From positions 1 to 64,000 of the forward strand of contig JACQCA010000039.1 in NCBI GenBank assembly GCA_016201865.1: 64,000 nucleotides of DNA, given 5' to 3'. Both the position numbers and the translations under genes were made by a program. This DNA comes from Nitrospirota bacterium. GTDB taxonomy: Bacteria; Nitrospirota; Nitrospiria; JACQBZ01. The notes under the pieces are model-generated. The model was not told the DNA's origin. It saw nothing but the letters and a program-made list of their open reading frames with translations, and did not search any database. Positions 50,357 to 59,403 of the stretch are shown here, in pieces (within the stretch, counting starts at the first letter, position 1; each line of letters opens with the position of its first letter).

Positions 50357-52951
50357 ATGACGAAAGGGAATCGGGCAAAAGAACCCGAAGACCATGATGT
50401 TTCCAAACAAGGCCGCGCGGCTTCACGAATAACAAAATTCCTCTGGGCCGCGCCGGTTTTTCTGGCCCTGCTGGTCAATTTCAACGTCCTGCAAAACGGT
50501 TACGGCTGGGACGATGAGACCATCATCCAAAAGCTTCGTCTCTCCGAACATTGGTGGTCTCTCCTTTTGCCGAATCCGGGCGTCGGACCCGTTTCCAAAC
50601 AGGACCTGCCGTATTTTCGTCCGGTGGCGGATCTGTCATATCTGCTGGATTACCAGCTCTGGGGGAATCGTCCCTTCGGCTTCCATCTCTCGGTCTTTCT
50701 AGCCCATCTCCTGAACACGGCGCTGGTCTTCTTCCTGGCCAGAGAATTGGCGGGAAGCTTCAATCGCGCTGCTCCCAACATGCTCCCGCTCATGGCCGCA
50801 TCTCTTTTTGCCGTCCACCCGATCCATGCCGAGGCCGTCGCCTGGATCGCCGGTCGAAACGATGTCTTCTGCACCACGTTCCTTTTATCCTCCCTCCTGC
50901 TCTACCTGCGATTTCACCGGACCGGAAATCGGATCGTTTACGGATTGTCCATGTTCTGTTTTGTTTTGGCCCTCTTAACTAAAGAGGCCGCGATCGGGAT
51001 GATCGTCTTATTCCCGCTTTACGACTATCTTATCGCACGGCGTCCGGTTCGAGGTTCAAACTCATTCCTTTTCTGGCGGCCGATCGCGCTTCGTATGACG
51101 GTCCCTCTCGTGATCACCGGCCTCTATTTCTGGACGCGGAGCGTCAAGATCACGCGGCCTTATGGAGACGCAACACCGTCGACATTTTTATTGTTCCAGA
51201 CCTTTTGGAAGATGATTTGCGGCTTTGGTTTCTACGTCAAGCTGATGGTTTTTCCGTATCCGCACCGCCCCTTCATCGCAGCCCTGCCTTCTTCCTTCCC
51301 TTTCTTTATGCTATCCGGCCTGATCGCCGTTTTAATCCTGGGCGGGATCATCTTTGCGCTGGTCCGCCGTGAGATCTTGGTGGGGATCGGCCTGGTCTGG
51401 ACGGCGGTGATACTGGCTCCTGCCGTATCGCTCGCCGTTCTCCTCGTCGCATCCACGACGGCCGCCGAGCGATACGTCTACGGCCCTTCGGCCGGATTCT
51501 TGATCGTCGTGGCATGGCTGATGGTCAACGCCTCCGATCGTCTTCCGGCGATGACGGGATGGCCGCCGCGCACGGTTTGGATCGTGACGACTCTTTTATG
51601 GGGCGGCCTTACGGCGGCGTGGGGATGGGAAAGCGGACATCGGAATGCCGTATGGCGAAACCCCGTCACCTTTTGGGAGGCGGCCGCAGCGCCGTCGCCG
51701 GAGGCCGGCTTCCCGCTGCGGGAGTTGGGCCTTCGATATGCTCAATTAAAAAAAGAGGCCGAAGCCGAGCAGCTTTATCGGCGGGCGATCGCGCTGGATG
51801 AGAAGAACCTGGGACCGGAACATCCCGAAGTCGGGGCCGACCTTCATAACTTGGGGTCGCTCTACCACGACCGGGGCCGGTATGCCGAGGCCGAACCGCT
51901 TTACCAACAGGCCCTGGCGATCTGGGAAAAGGCCCTGGGGCCGGGGAGCCCCGACGTGGCCACGGCCCTCAATAATCTGGCGGCCCTCTACTTTGCCCAG
52001 GGCAAGTACGCCCAGGCCGAACCCTTTTTTAAGCGGGCCCTGGCAATCTGGGAGAAGGCCTTTGGACCGGATAACCTCGACCTCGTTCAGAGCCTCAACA
52101 ACTTAGCCGAGGTTGACCGCGCACTCAACCGACCGGCCGAGGCCGAGCCGCTTTACCGACGGGCGATCGCCCTCCAGGAAAAGGCCTTGGGACCGAATCA
52201 TCCCGATCTGGTCCAGAACCTCAACAACCTGGCCGAGCTTTACCGCAACCTCAATCGACCGGCCGAGGCCGCACCGCTCTTCCAACGGGCGCTCGCTATC
52301 CGGGAAAAAACCTTGAGGCCGAACGATCCCGTTCTGGCCGCGAGCTTCCAGAACCTGGCATCGCTCGACTACGACCTCGGTCGCTATGCCGAGGCCGAGC
52401 CGCTTTACCAACAGGCCCTGGCCCTCCGGGAAAAAGCGCTCGGTCCGGAGCATTCCGACGTGGCGGCCGTCCTGAACCAATTAGCCGCACTGTATTACGC
52501 CGAACATAAGTACACCCAGGCCGAACCGCTCTACCGACGGGCGCTGGCCATTCAGGAGAAAACGGGCGGGCCGGAAAATCTGGAGGTCGTCCAGAGTCTC
52601 AACAACCTGGGCGTCTTGTATAATGTTCTTGGCCGGTATGCCGAGGCCGAGCCGTTGTACAAACGCTCCTTGGCGATTCGAAAAAAGGTCCTGGGGCCGA
52701 CCCATCCCGACGTGGCGACCGGCCTTAACAACCTGGCCGGGCTGTACTACGCCCAAGGCCGGTACGCCGAGGCTGAATCCCTCTTTCGGGAAGCCCTGTC
52801 GATTCGGGAGAAGACGCTAAGACCGACCCATCCCGACCTGGCGACCAGCCTGGAGAACTATGCCGCCTTACTCCGCAAGATTCACCGGGAATCCGAAGCC
52901 GCACAAATGGCGGCCCGGGCCCGGGTGATCCGAGGAAAGACCGCTCCATGA
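50357..52951 (+). CDS. multi-TM GT-C/TMTC-like protein fused to kinesin-light-chain-type TPR array
   Basis: 864 aa; N-terminal ~10 TMs, then 42-aa TPR units (PxHPDVATxLNNLAxLYxxQGRYAEAEPLYxRALAIxEKxLG). Confidence 0.88.
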   Translation: MTKGNRAKEPEDHDVSKQGRAASRITKFLWAAPVFLALLVNFNVLQNGYGWDDETIIQKLRLSEHWWSLLLPNPGVGPVSKQDLPYFRPVADLSYLLDYQLWGNRPFGFHLSVFLAHLLNTALVFFLARELAGSFNRAAPNMLPLMAASLFAVHPIHAEAVAWIAGRNDVFCTTFLLSSLLLYLRFHRTGNRIVYGLSMFCFVLALLTKEAAIGMIVLFPLYDYLIARRPVRGSNSFLFWRPIALRMTVPLVITGLYFWTRSVKITRPYGDATPSTFLLFQTFWKMICGFGFYVKLMVFPYPHRPFIAALPSSFPFFMLSGLIAVLILGGIIFALVRREILVGIGLVWTAVILAPAVSLAVLLVASTTAAERYVYGPSAGFLIVVAWLMVNASDRLPAMTGWPPRTVWIVTTLLWGGLTAAWGWESGHRNAVWRNPVTFWEAAAAPSPEAGFPLRELGLRYAQLKKEAEAEQLYRRAIALDEKNLGPEHPEVGADLHNLGSLYHDRGRYAEAEPLYQQALAIWEKALGPGSPDVATALNNLAALYFAQGKYAQAEPFFKRALAIWEKAFGPDNLDLVQSLNNLAEVDRALNRPAEAEPLYRRAIALQEKALGPNHPDLVQNLNNLAELYRNLNRPAEAAPLFQRALAIREKTLRPNDPVLAASFQNLASLDYDLGRYAEAEPLYQQALALREKALGPEHSDVAAVLNQLAALYYAEHKYTQAEPLYRRALAIQEKTGGPENLEVVQSLNNLGVLYNVLGRYAEAEPLYKRSLAIRKKVLGPTHPDVATGLNNLAGLYYAQGRYAEAESLFREALSIREKTLRPTHPDLATSLENYAALLRKIHRESEAAQMAARARVIRGKTAP
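51815..52948 (+). repeat. nine tandem 126-bp (42-codon) TPR units
   Basis: 1134 bp = 9 x 126 with P-x-x-x-D-V/L period in the translation. Confidence 0.88.
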
Positions 52952-53757
52952 CCGCAAAGAAAGTCCGAGACTACCAAGACGTGATCGAGGCCATCGAGAA
53001 GGCGGAACGGGATATTCCCTCGCTTCGCGTCATCCGAACGGACAGGGTCAAAACGGCGGGCGGGCCTTATCCCTTTTATCACCTTTCAATTACGAGCCCC
53101 GAAGCCGGAAACCCCGAACGACGGACGGTCTTCCTCGGCGGCGGAATCCATGGGGATGAGCCCGGCGGCGTCTGGGCCGTCATGGAATTTCTGCGGCGTT
53201 ACCCGATGCAGCCCGACCGGTACCGGCGGTTTGAGTTTACCCTCCTTCCCTGCATGAACCCGTTCGGGTATGAACACAACACGCGCGCGAATGCCGCCGG
53301 CATCGATCTCAACCGCCAGTTTCGGAACACGGCCCCCCCGATCGAGGTCCAACGGGTGAAGAAAGCGGTCGGCGGCCGACCGTTTTTTCTAACGATGGAG
53401 TTTCATGAGGACGTCGACACGCCGGGTTTTTATCTCTATGAACTGACGCAGAAAGGCGAGCCCTCATGGGGTCGCGAGATGATCGCGAGGATCGGGGCCC
53501 GATATCCGGTCAACCGGAATCAAGAAATCGAAGGCCTCCCGGCCGAAGAAGGCTTGATCCACCGCCAACCGGGGCATATCGATCTCCGAAAAATCATGGA
53601 GCAGCGCGCCGACTGGCCCCAGGCCTTTTACCATTACGCCAACGGCAGCCGACACTGCTTCACGACCGAAACACCGATTCACCTGACGCGTGACGAGCGC
53701 GCCGAAATCCATCTCACCGCGTTGGACGTCGCGCTGGAGAAGTTATGGGCGCCCTGA
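52948..53757 (+). CDS. M14-family zinc carboxypeptidase-like protein
   Basis: 269 aa; GGGIHGDEPGG, GIDLNRQF, MEFHEDVDTPGFYLYE; ATGA overlap with the upstream gene. Confidence 0.8.
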   Translation: MTAKKVRDYQDVIEAIEKAERDIPSLRVIRTDRVKTAGGPYPFYHLSITSPEAGNPERRTVFLGGGIHGDEPGGVWAVMEFLRRYPMQPDRYRRFEFTLLPCMNPFGYEHNTRANAAGIDLNRQFRNTAPPIEVQRVKKAVGGRPFFLTMEFHEDVDTPGFYLYELTQKGEPSWGREMIARIGARYPVNRNQEIEGLPAEEGLIHRQPGHIDLRKIMEQRADWPQAFYHYANGSRHCFTTETPIHLTRDERAEIHLTALDVALEKLWAP

Positions 53758-54275
53758 CCCCCGCGGCTCCGGCGAAGCTGTTCATCGGCATGATCTCGGG
53801 CCGGCCGGCGCTCTTCCATGAAGTCCGGCTTCCGCTCATCGAACGCTTCGGACCGGTCGAGTCCGAAAGCCCCGTCTATCCCTGGAATCATACGGCCTAC
53901 TATGAAAAGGAGCTGGGGCCGGACCTGAAGCGACAATTTCTTTTTTTCAAACAACCCGTCCCGCCCGACGCGCTACCCGAAATCAAGCGATTCACAAACG
54001 AACTGGAGCAACAATGGGTCCGGACCACGTCCGATGGAAATCTCCGCCGGATCAATCTCGATCCGGGTTATCTCGCCCCGTCGAAGATCGTGCTGGCGAC
54101 GACCAAGGACTATTCGCACCGGATCTATCTGCGGGATGGGATCTACGCCGAAGTCACATTGATGTACCAGGGAAAAAGTTTCCACCCGCTTCCCCACACC
54201 TATCCCGATTTCCGGTCCGAGGAATATATCGCGCTCTTCAACCAAGCCCGGAATACGACCTTAAAAACCGGTTGA
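53745..54275 (+). CDS. DUF4416 family protein
   Basis: 176 aa; KLFIGMISG, NLDPGYLAPSKIVLATTKDYSHRIYLRDGIYAEVTL. Confidence 0.85.
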   Translation: MGALTPAAPAKLFIGMISGRPALFHEVRLPLIERFGPVESESPVYPWNHTAYYEKELGPDLKRQFLFFKQPVPPDALPEIKRFTNELEQQWVRTTSDGNLRRINLDPGYLAPSKIVLATTKDYSHRIYLRDGIYAEVTLMYQGKSFHPLPHTYPDFRSEEYIALFNQARNTTLKTG

Positions 54276-54344
54276 CTCCCGCCGGCCTGATATGGCAAGT
54301 TAGAAAAGTCAGCCGGTTTAACTTCTCACAAAAAGGACGGTACG

Positions 54345-54824
54345 ATGCAGATCACCAAACACAAAATCGTGACGATTGATTACACATTGAGCAACGGTCA
54401 GGGCGCGGTTCTCAACAGCTCCATCGGGAACGAGCCGTTCACCTTTATCCACGGCATCGGGAGCATCATCCCCGGCCTTGAGACCGCGCTGGAAGGCAAA
54501 TCCTCCGGCGATGAGCTCAAGGTCCGGATCACGCCGGAGGAGGGCTACGGACCGAGAAACGATTCGCTGATGGAGGTCGTCTCGAAAGATCTCTTCGAAG
54601 ACGTTGGGGAACTGAAGGTCGGCATGCAGTTTGAGGCAAAGACCGAGACCGGAAAACAATTATTGACGATTACCCGGATCGAAGGGAACGATGTGACGGT
54701 CGACGGCAATCATCCGCTGGCCGGAGAAACACTGCATTTCGATGTCAAGATCCGGGACGTGCGCGACGCCACGAGCGAAGAACTCAGCCACGGCCATGCC
54801 CACGGCCCGGACTCGGACCATTAA
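54345..54824 (+). CDS. slyD: FKBP-type peptidyl-prolyl isomerase, SlyD-like
   Basis: 159 aa; PFTFIHGIGSIIPGLETALEG, AYGPRND-type flap, His-rich C-terminus. Confidence 0.93.
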   Translation: MQITKHKIVTIDYTLSNGQGAVLNSSIGNEPFTFIHGIGSIIPGLETALEGKSSGDELKVRITPEEGYGPRNDSLMEVVSKDLFEDVGELKVGMQFEAKTETGKQLLTITRIEGNDVTVDGNHPLAGETLHFDVKIRDVRDATSEELSHGHAHGPDSDH

Positions 54825-54835
54825 GATCGGAAAGA

Positions 54836-56464
54836 ATGATCGATGACCTGGAACGGATAATCACCTACCACCAAGCGACCAAACACAACCTGGATCGTTA
54901 TGCCCCCGGCCCGCACGGACTCGACTGGGCGACGCAGCCGGATCCGTTTCGCCGGTATGCCGCCGCGCCGCTGATTAAACTGGACCTGATCGAGCCGGGA
55001 GACCGTCCGCCGTACGAACCGGCCTTTGCGGAAGGCCGTCTTCCGGTTCAACCGCTCGACCGGAAGAGCATGTCGCAACTCTTCTTTGACTGCCTGGCGA
55101 TTTCGGCCTGGAAGAAGGCCGGTGACATGAGCTGGGCGCTTCGCGTCAATCCGTCCAGCGGCAATCTCCATCCCACCGAAGGCTACCTGGTCTGTGGTCC
55201 TATCCCCGGACTGTGCGACAGCCCGACGGTCTGTCACTACGCCCCGAAAAGTCATGCACTGGAACGGCGCGTCGAGTTTTCCCCGGAAATCTGGGAGGCA
55301 ATGACGGCGCAGCTGCCGGTGGATTCGATTCTGGTGGGATTGACCTCGATCCATTGGCGCGAAGCCTGGAAATACGGAGAGCGCGCGTTCCGCTACTGTC
55401 AGCACGACGCGGGCCATGCCATCGCGACGGTCAGCCTCGCCGCAGCCGGACTGGGATGGAAGGCGACTCTGCTGGACGCTCTCTCGACCGATGCGTTGTC
55501 TCATCTTCTGGGCGTCTTCGATCCTCAAGACGCCGAGCCGGAGCATCCCGATTGCCTTCTGGCCATCTACCCGCAAGGGAAGAACGGCATCGAGCCGGCG
55601 GTTCCGGAAGAGACGATTGAATCCTTCCGGGGATTTCAGTGGCAAGGCCGACCTAATCGGCTAAGCCCCGATCATATCGACTGGCCGATGATAGCGCAGG
55701 CGACCGTCGCGACACGAAAACCAGCAACCCGTCGCATCGAAGGGACGGTTGCTCCAGCCGCCAACCCCCTGAATATCGGACCGGCGGATATTTCGTTTCG
55801 AAAGATCATTCACCAACGCCGGAGCGCTCTCGCTTTTAACGGCCAAACCGGAATCAGTCGGGAAGCGTTTTATCAAATCCTAATGAAAACCCTTCCCGGC
55901 CCCGGCCAATTTCCATTCAACGCGATTCCGTGGCCGCCCTTCATTCACCTTGCTCTTTTTGTTCACCGCGTGCAGGACCTCGATCCCGGCCTCTATTTTC
56001 TGGTGCGTGATCCATCCCAAACGAAGGCGTTGCAGTCTGCCATGAAAAAGGAGTTCGCCTGGGAAAAACCGGAAGATTGTCCGGAGGGTTTTGAGTTCTA
56101 CCGTCTTCTAACCGGAGACGCGCGGGAGATATCACAGCAGATCTCCTGCCATCAGGCGATCGCGGCGGACGGCTGTTTCAGCCTTGGAATGATCGCGGAT
56201 TTCGAGAAGCCGCTAAAAGAGTATGGCGCCTGGTTTTATCCAAGACTGTTTTGGGAATCCGGAGTGATCGGTCAGGTGCTCTATCTCGAGGCCGAAGCCC
56301 TCGGCATCCGCGGCACCGGCATCGGCTGCTATTTCGATGATCCGATGCATTCGTTACTGGGACTTCAGGATATCCGGTATCAGGACCTGTATCACTTCAC
56401 AATGGGAGGCCACGTCGAAGACCCGCGCCTCACCACCCTGCCGGCATATCCGTCCAATCTGTGA
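54836..56464 (+). CDS. SagB/ThcOx-family nitroreductase, tandem domains
   Basis: 542 aa; ALRVNPSSGNLHPTEGYLV and ISFRKIIHQRRSALAFNG, GTGIGCYFDD. Confidence 0.85.
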   Translation: MIDDLERIITYHQATKHNLDRYAPGPHGLDWATQPDPFRRYAAAPLIKLDLIEPGDRPPYEPAFAEGRLPVQPLDRKSMSQLFFDCLAISAWKKAGDMSWALRVNPSSGNLHPTEGYLVCGPIPGLCDSPTVCHYAPKSHALERRVEFSPEIWEAMTAQLPVDSILVGLTSIHWREAWKYGERAFRYCQHDAGHAIATVSLAAAGLGWKATLLDALSTDALSHLLGVFDPQDAEPEHPDCLLAIYPQGKNGIEPAVPEETIESFRGFQWQGRPNRLSPDHIDWPMIAQATVATRKPATRRIEGTVAPAANPLNIGPADISFRKIIHQRRSALAFNGQTGISREAFYQILMKTLPGPGQFPFNAIPWPPFIHLALFVHRVQDLDPGLYFLVRDPSQTKALQSAMKKEFAWEKPEDCPEGFEFYRLLTGDAREISQQISCHQAIAADGCFSLGMIADFEKPLKEYGAWFYPRLFWESGVIGQVLYLEAEALGIRGTGIGCYFDDPMHSLLGLQDIRYQDLYHFTMGGHVEDPRLTTLPAYPSNL

Positions 56465-56588
56465 TCACGGCACGGAAATGGACTTTGCAATTGACTTTAA
56501 GATAACGCTGGATTATACAGGAGGACGAAACGTAAAAAAAAGACAACTTTCAGGACGTCTATTATATGTTGGGCGGCATGAGATTAGT

Positions 56589-57167
56589 ATGGCGAGTGGC
56601 GAACGGTTGAACCGACGGCTTACGCGGCTGTGGGGTGGGCTATTCGCCATCGTTGGGGTGGTGGTATTCATCGTCATTGTCGTGGCGCTGCATTTTCTGC
56701 AGCCGGGCTATGACCCCGCGAATCAGCTTATGAGCGAGCTTGCGCTCGGCCCGCACGGATGGGCCATGCTTCCGGCCTTCATATCTCTATCACTCTCGGT
56801 CTTTGGGTTGCAAGCCGCCCTCGGCCCTTTCGGGGCGTCGCGCGCATTGAGACTCATTCTCGTGGTCGCTTCAGTATTTTTCCTTGCGTCGGGTGTGTTT
56901 CCTCTGGGAGCGGCCTCCGAACTCCACATTGCATTTATTATCGCGGCATTTATTTTGGTTGTGTTGGCAATGTATCTTCTTCCCTCATCCGCCGGGCATG
57001 CGGGCACCCTGCTTCCTCGAATGCTCTCTTGGGGTCTGGCGGCGGGTGTAGCGGTGAGCGTGGCGCTGGGAGATTCGCTCTTGCCCGTGGGGATCGGGCA
57101 AAGGCTTGCGGCGATTTCTTTGCTGCTCTGGCTCGCGATCGTGGGTTGGACATTGGCACGGCGATGA
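56589..57167 (+). CDS. DUF998-like integral membrane protein
   Basis: About 6 predicted TM helices; GYDPANQLMSELALGPHGWAM; start reset to MASGERL. Confidence 0.75.
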   Translation: MASGERLNRRLTRLWGGLFAIVGVVVFIVIVVALHFLQPGYDPANQLMSELALGPHGWAMLPAFISLSLSVFGLQAALGPFGASRALRLILVVASVFFLASGVFPLGAASELHIAFIIAAFILVVLAMYLLPSSAGHAGTLLPRMLSWGLAAGVAVSVALGDSLLPVGIGQRLAAISLLLWLAIVGWTLARR

Positions 57168-57182
57168 GTCGTCTGTCAACGG

Positions 57183-57533
57183 ATGGAACTTTGGCAACTT
57201 GTCTGGCGCTATGTCATCTGTCCGCTCAAGAAATTGGCTTTTCCAGTGAAGGATTTGAGAACGGGAATAAAACAGTCGAGGATGAGATACTACCGTGCTC
57301 AATTCTTATATGGAAATGGTGACAAACACGTGGCGTATCAAGAGGCCGACTCAAACGGAAACGTAAAGGGATATTATGACAGTGAGGGTAAGAGGTTTTT
57401 CCCTGAAGAACAGAGCAGGTGTTCTCTTCTTGACGGTGGGAAGTTTCAATTCCCAAACTGGGGCAGAAAAGACTGGAGTGACATCTTTAACGGCGATAGA
57501 AACTCAGGCCGCTGGGGAATCAGCGAAAAGTGA
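57183..57533 (+). CDS. hypothetical protein
   Basis: 116 aa ORF, no recognised family. Confidence 0.35.
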   Translation: MELWQLVWRYVICPLKKLAFPVKDLRTGIKQSRMRYYRAQFLYGNGDKHVAYQEADSNGNVKGYYDSEGKRFFPEEQSRCSLLDGGKFQFPNWGRKDWSDIFNGDRNSGRWGISEK

Positions 57534-57545
57534 GCATGCCACGTA

Positions 57546-57818
57546 ATGAAGGACACCTCCCCAGAAATGGAATCCTACTTCAACGAATTGATCATGAAGA
57601 AAAGCGGACAGGAACGATTGAAGATGGGCTTTCCCATGTTCGACATGGCCCGCCGGCAGGTTCTTGCATCCATCAAAAAAGATAATCCGAACGCCGATCC
57701 CGGCGAGATCAGGAGAGAAATCTTTCTGCGCTTTTACGGACAAGACTTCCCTCCTGCAGAGCAGGAAAGGGTACTCGCTCAGATACGATCAGCACGACCA
57801 ACCGTTACCCTTCGATAG
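57546..57818 (+). CDS. hypothetical protein
   Basis: 90 aa ORF; IKKDNPNADPGEIRREIFLRFYGQDFP. Confidence 0.6.
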   Translation: MKDTSPEMESYFNELIMKKSGQERLKMGFPMFDMARRQVLASIKKDNPNADPGEIRREIFLRFYGQDFPPAEQERVLAQIRSARPTVTLR

Positions 57819-57861
57819 TCAGAAAAGATGTCGTCCGCCGTCGACACGGATACACTCGCCC
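57819..57861 (-). pseudogene. displaced 3' end of an SDR gene (GECIRVDGGRHLF*)
   Basis: 36/43 nt identical to 58556-58598; all 7 differences synonymous. Confidence 0.85.
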
Positions 57862-57933
57862 AAGAAAAAAAAGTTCCGGTCTTTACTTTGACATAGGGTG
57901 ACTAAAACCGCGACTAAAAGCGGAACCGAAGAC

Positions 57934-57962
57934 TTGACCCGGTGTGTCGTAAGTGGTACACT
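57934..57962 (+). promoter_or_regulatory. sigma70-like promoter of the toxin-antitoxin pair (TTGACC-N17-TACACT)
   Basis: Good consensus and spacing, 24 nt before ATG with GGAGG RBS. Confidence 0.55.
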
Positions 57963-57985
57963 TAATTCACTGGAGGTTGCCAAAC

Positions 57986-58210
57986 ATGCCTACTAAAAAT
58001 CCCCGGGTCAACGTCGTGCTGGAAAAGCCGCTGTATCGCCGGATCGAGCATCTGGCCAAACGGGATGGGATTTCCCTTTCCCTGAAGGTGCGGGATCTGG
58101 TCCGTGAGGCGCTGGAGATCGAAGAGGATCTGGCCTTGTCCGTCTTGGCTGAGAAGCGGGAGAAGACCTTCCGCCGATCCACCGCGCTCAAGCACGATGA
58201 GGTGTGGTAG
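57986..58210 (+). CDS. RelB/RHH-like antitoxin
   Basis: 74 aa; NVVLEKPLYRRIEHLAKRDGISLSLKVRDLVREALEIEED. Confidence 0.85.
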   Translation: MPTKNPRVNVVLEKPLYRRIEHLAKRDGISLSLKVRDLVREALEIEEDLALSVLAEKREKTFRRSTALKHDEVW

Positions 58211-58491
58211 CGTTGGCCTTCACCCTTCTCTACCATGCCGAGGTCAAGGAAGACACGCGTCAGCTTGACGAACGGCTAAAGAAGCGCATCAAGACGGCCA
58301 TCGAGAATCGCCTTACGACGGCTCCCCACCAATACGGAGAACCTCTAAGAAAGACCCTCAAAGGATACTGGAAACTTCGAGTCGGTGATTATCGAGTCGT
58401 CTACAAGATTATGGGAAACAATGAGGTCTGGATTTTAGGTATCCGCCATCGGAAAGAGGTGTATGAGAAGATCGGAAAGAGGGTTGGGTGA
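58204..58491 (+). CDS. RelE/ParE-family toxin
   Basis: 95 aa; LTTAPHQYGEPLRKTLKGYWKLRVGDYRVVYKIMGNNEVWILGIRHRKEVYEK; overlaps antitoxin. Confidence 0.9.
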   Translation: MVALAFTLLYHAEVKEDTRQLDERLKKRIKTAIENRLTTAPHQYGEPLRKTLKGYWKLRVGDYRVVYKIMGNNEVWILGIRHRKEVYEKIGKRVG

Positions 58492-58555
58492 TGAACAAGA
58501 TGAACTGCTCGCCCTTGAACTCAAAACGATTGCTAAACAATTCCATCCGCCCTGA

Positions 58556-59293
58556 TCAGAAAAGATGCCTCCCGCCGTCAACGCGGATGCATTCGCCCGT
58601 GATAAAGTCCGTTTCGATCAGGAACAGAACCGCCTTGGCAATTTCTTCCGGACCTCCCCACCGGCCCAGCGGCGTGACCCTTTTAACTTCGCGGTTTTCC
58701 TTTGCCGTCAGACCCGGCGGCGCAAGGATCGGGCCTGGCGCGATCGCATTGACCAGAATATCCGGCGCAAGCTCCAGGGCCAGCGCCTCGGTCAGTCCGA
58801 TGACGCCCGCTTTCGCGACGTAGTAAGGAAGGTAATCTTTATACCGCGGCCGGCCGCTGGCCGAGACCCAGTCCGAAAAATGGATGATCCGGCCCCCGCC
58901 CCGCCGTTTCATGATAGGCGCGCAGCGCAGTGAGAGAAGATAAGCACATTCCAGATTGGCCGCCATATTTTTCTTCCAGACCGAGGAATCGAGTGCCTTG
59001 AGAGCCGCCTTTTCGTAGATCGAAGCCATATTGATCAGAACATCAAGCCGCCCAAAAAACTTGGCCACCTTATCGACCGCATTGCGCAATTCCGACTCAT
59101 TCGTCAGGTCGGTCCGCATCGCGAGCCCGCGGACGCCCAGATCCCGCGCACACGTGACGGCCTCTTCGGCGCTCTTTTTCGATGCGCGGTAGGTCATCGC
59201 GACATCCGCGCCCCGCCGAGCCAACGCGGCGGCAACCGCCCGGCCGATCCGCGCGCCCCCCGTAATCAGCACCGCTTTGCCTTTTAGATCCAT
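58556..59293 (-). CDS. SDR-family oxidoreductase
   Basis: 245 aa; KAVLITGGARIGRAVA, NMAS, YYVAKAGVIGLTEALALELAP. Confidence 0.93.
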   Translation of the reverse strand: MDLKGKAVLITGGARIGRAVAAALARRGADVAMTYRASKKSAEEAVTCARDLGVRGLAMRTDLTNESELRNAVDKVAKFFGRLDVLINMASIYEKAALKALDSSVWKKNMAANLECAYLLSLRCAPIMKRRGGGRIIHFSDWVSASGRPRYKDYLPYYVAKAGVIGLTEALALELAPDILVNAIAPGPILAPPGLTAKENREVKRVTPLGRWGGPEEIAKAVLFLIETDFITGECIRVDGGRHLF

Positions 59294-59403
59294 TGAAAGA
59301 CGAACCCCCCGTCGATCTAACGTTTATCTCACCGCCATCGTGCCACGATACTCAAGTAAGGAAGAACTGTCAAGACGCATGGATTCATGGCTGCATCTCG
59401 ACC

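Noticed and set aside
51815-52948. Regularly spaced repeat that could be mistaken for a CRISPR or satellite array
   Set aside because: The 126-bp period is in frame and encodes degenerate 42-aa TPR units; there are no conserved repeats with unique spacers. No CRISPR array or cas gene was seen anywhere in the window
53745-53757. Overlap of M14 peptidase and DUF4416 genes as a frameshift
   Set aside because: Both proteins look complete at their ends; a 13-bp overlap is ordinary translational coupling
54836-56464. TOMM/RiPP biosynthetic cluster around the SagB-like gene
   Set aside because: No YcaO, precursor peptide, protease or transporter gene nearby
58492-58555. Short open frame after relE (…DELLALELKTIAKQFHPP*)
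   Set aside because: No start with a plausible RBS and too short to support as a gene; could be junction debris of the islet
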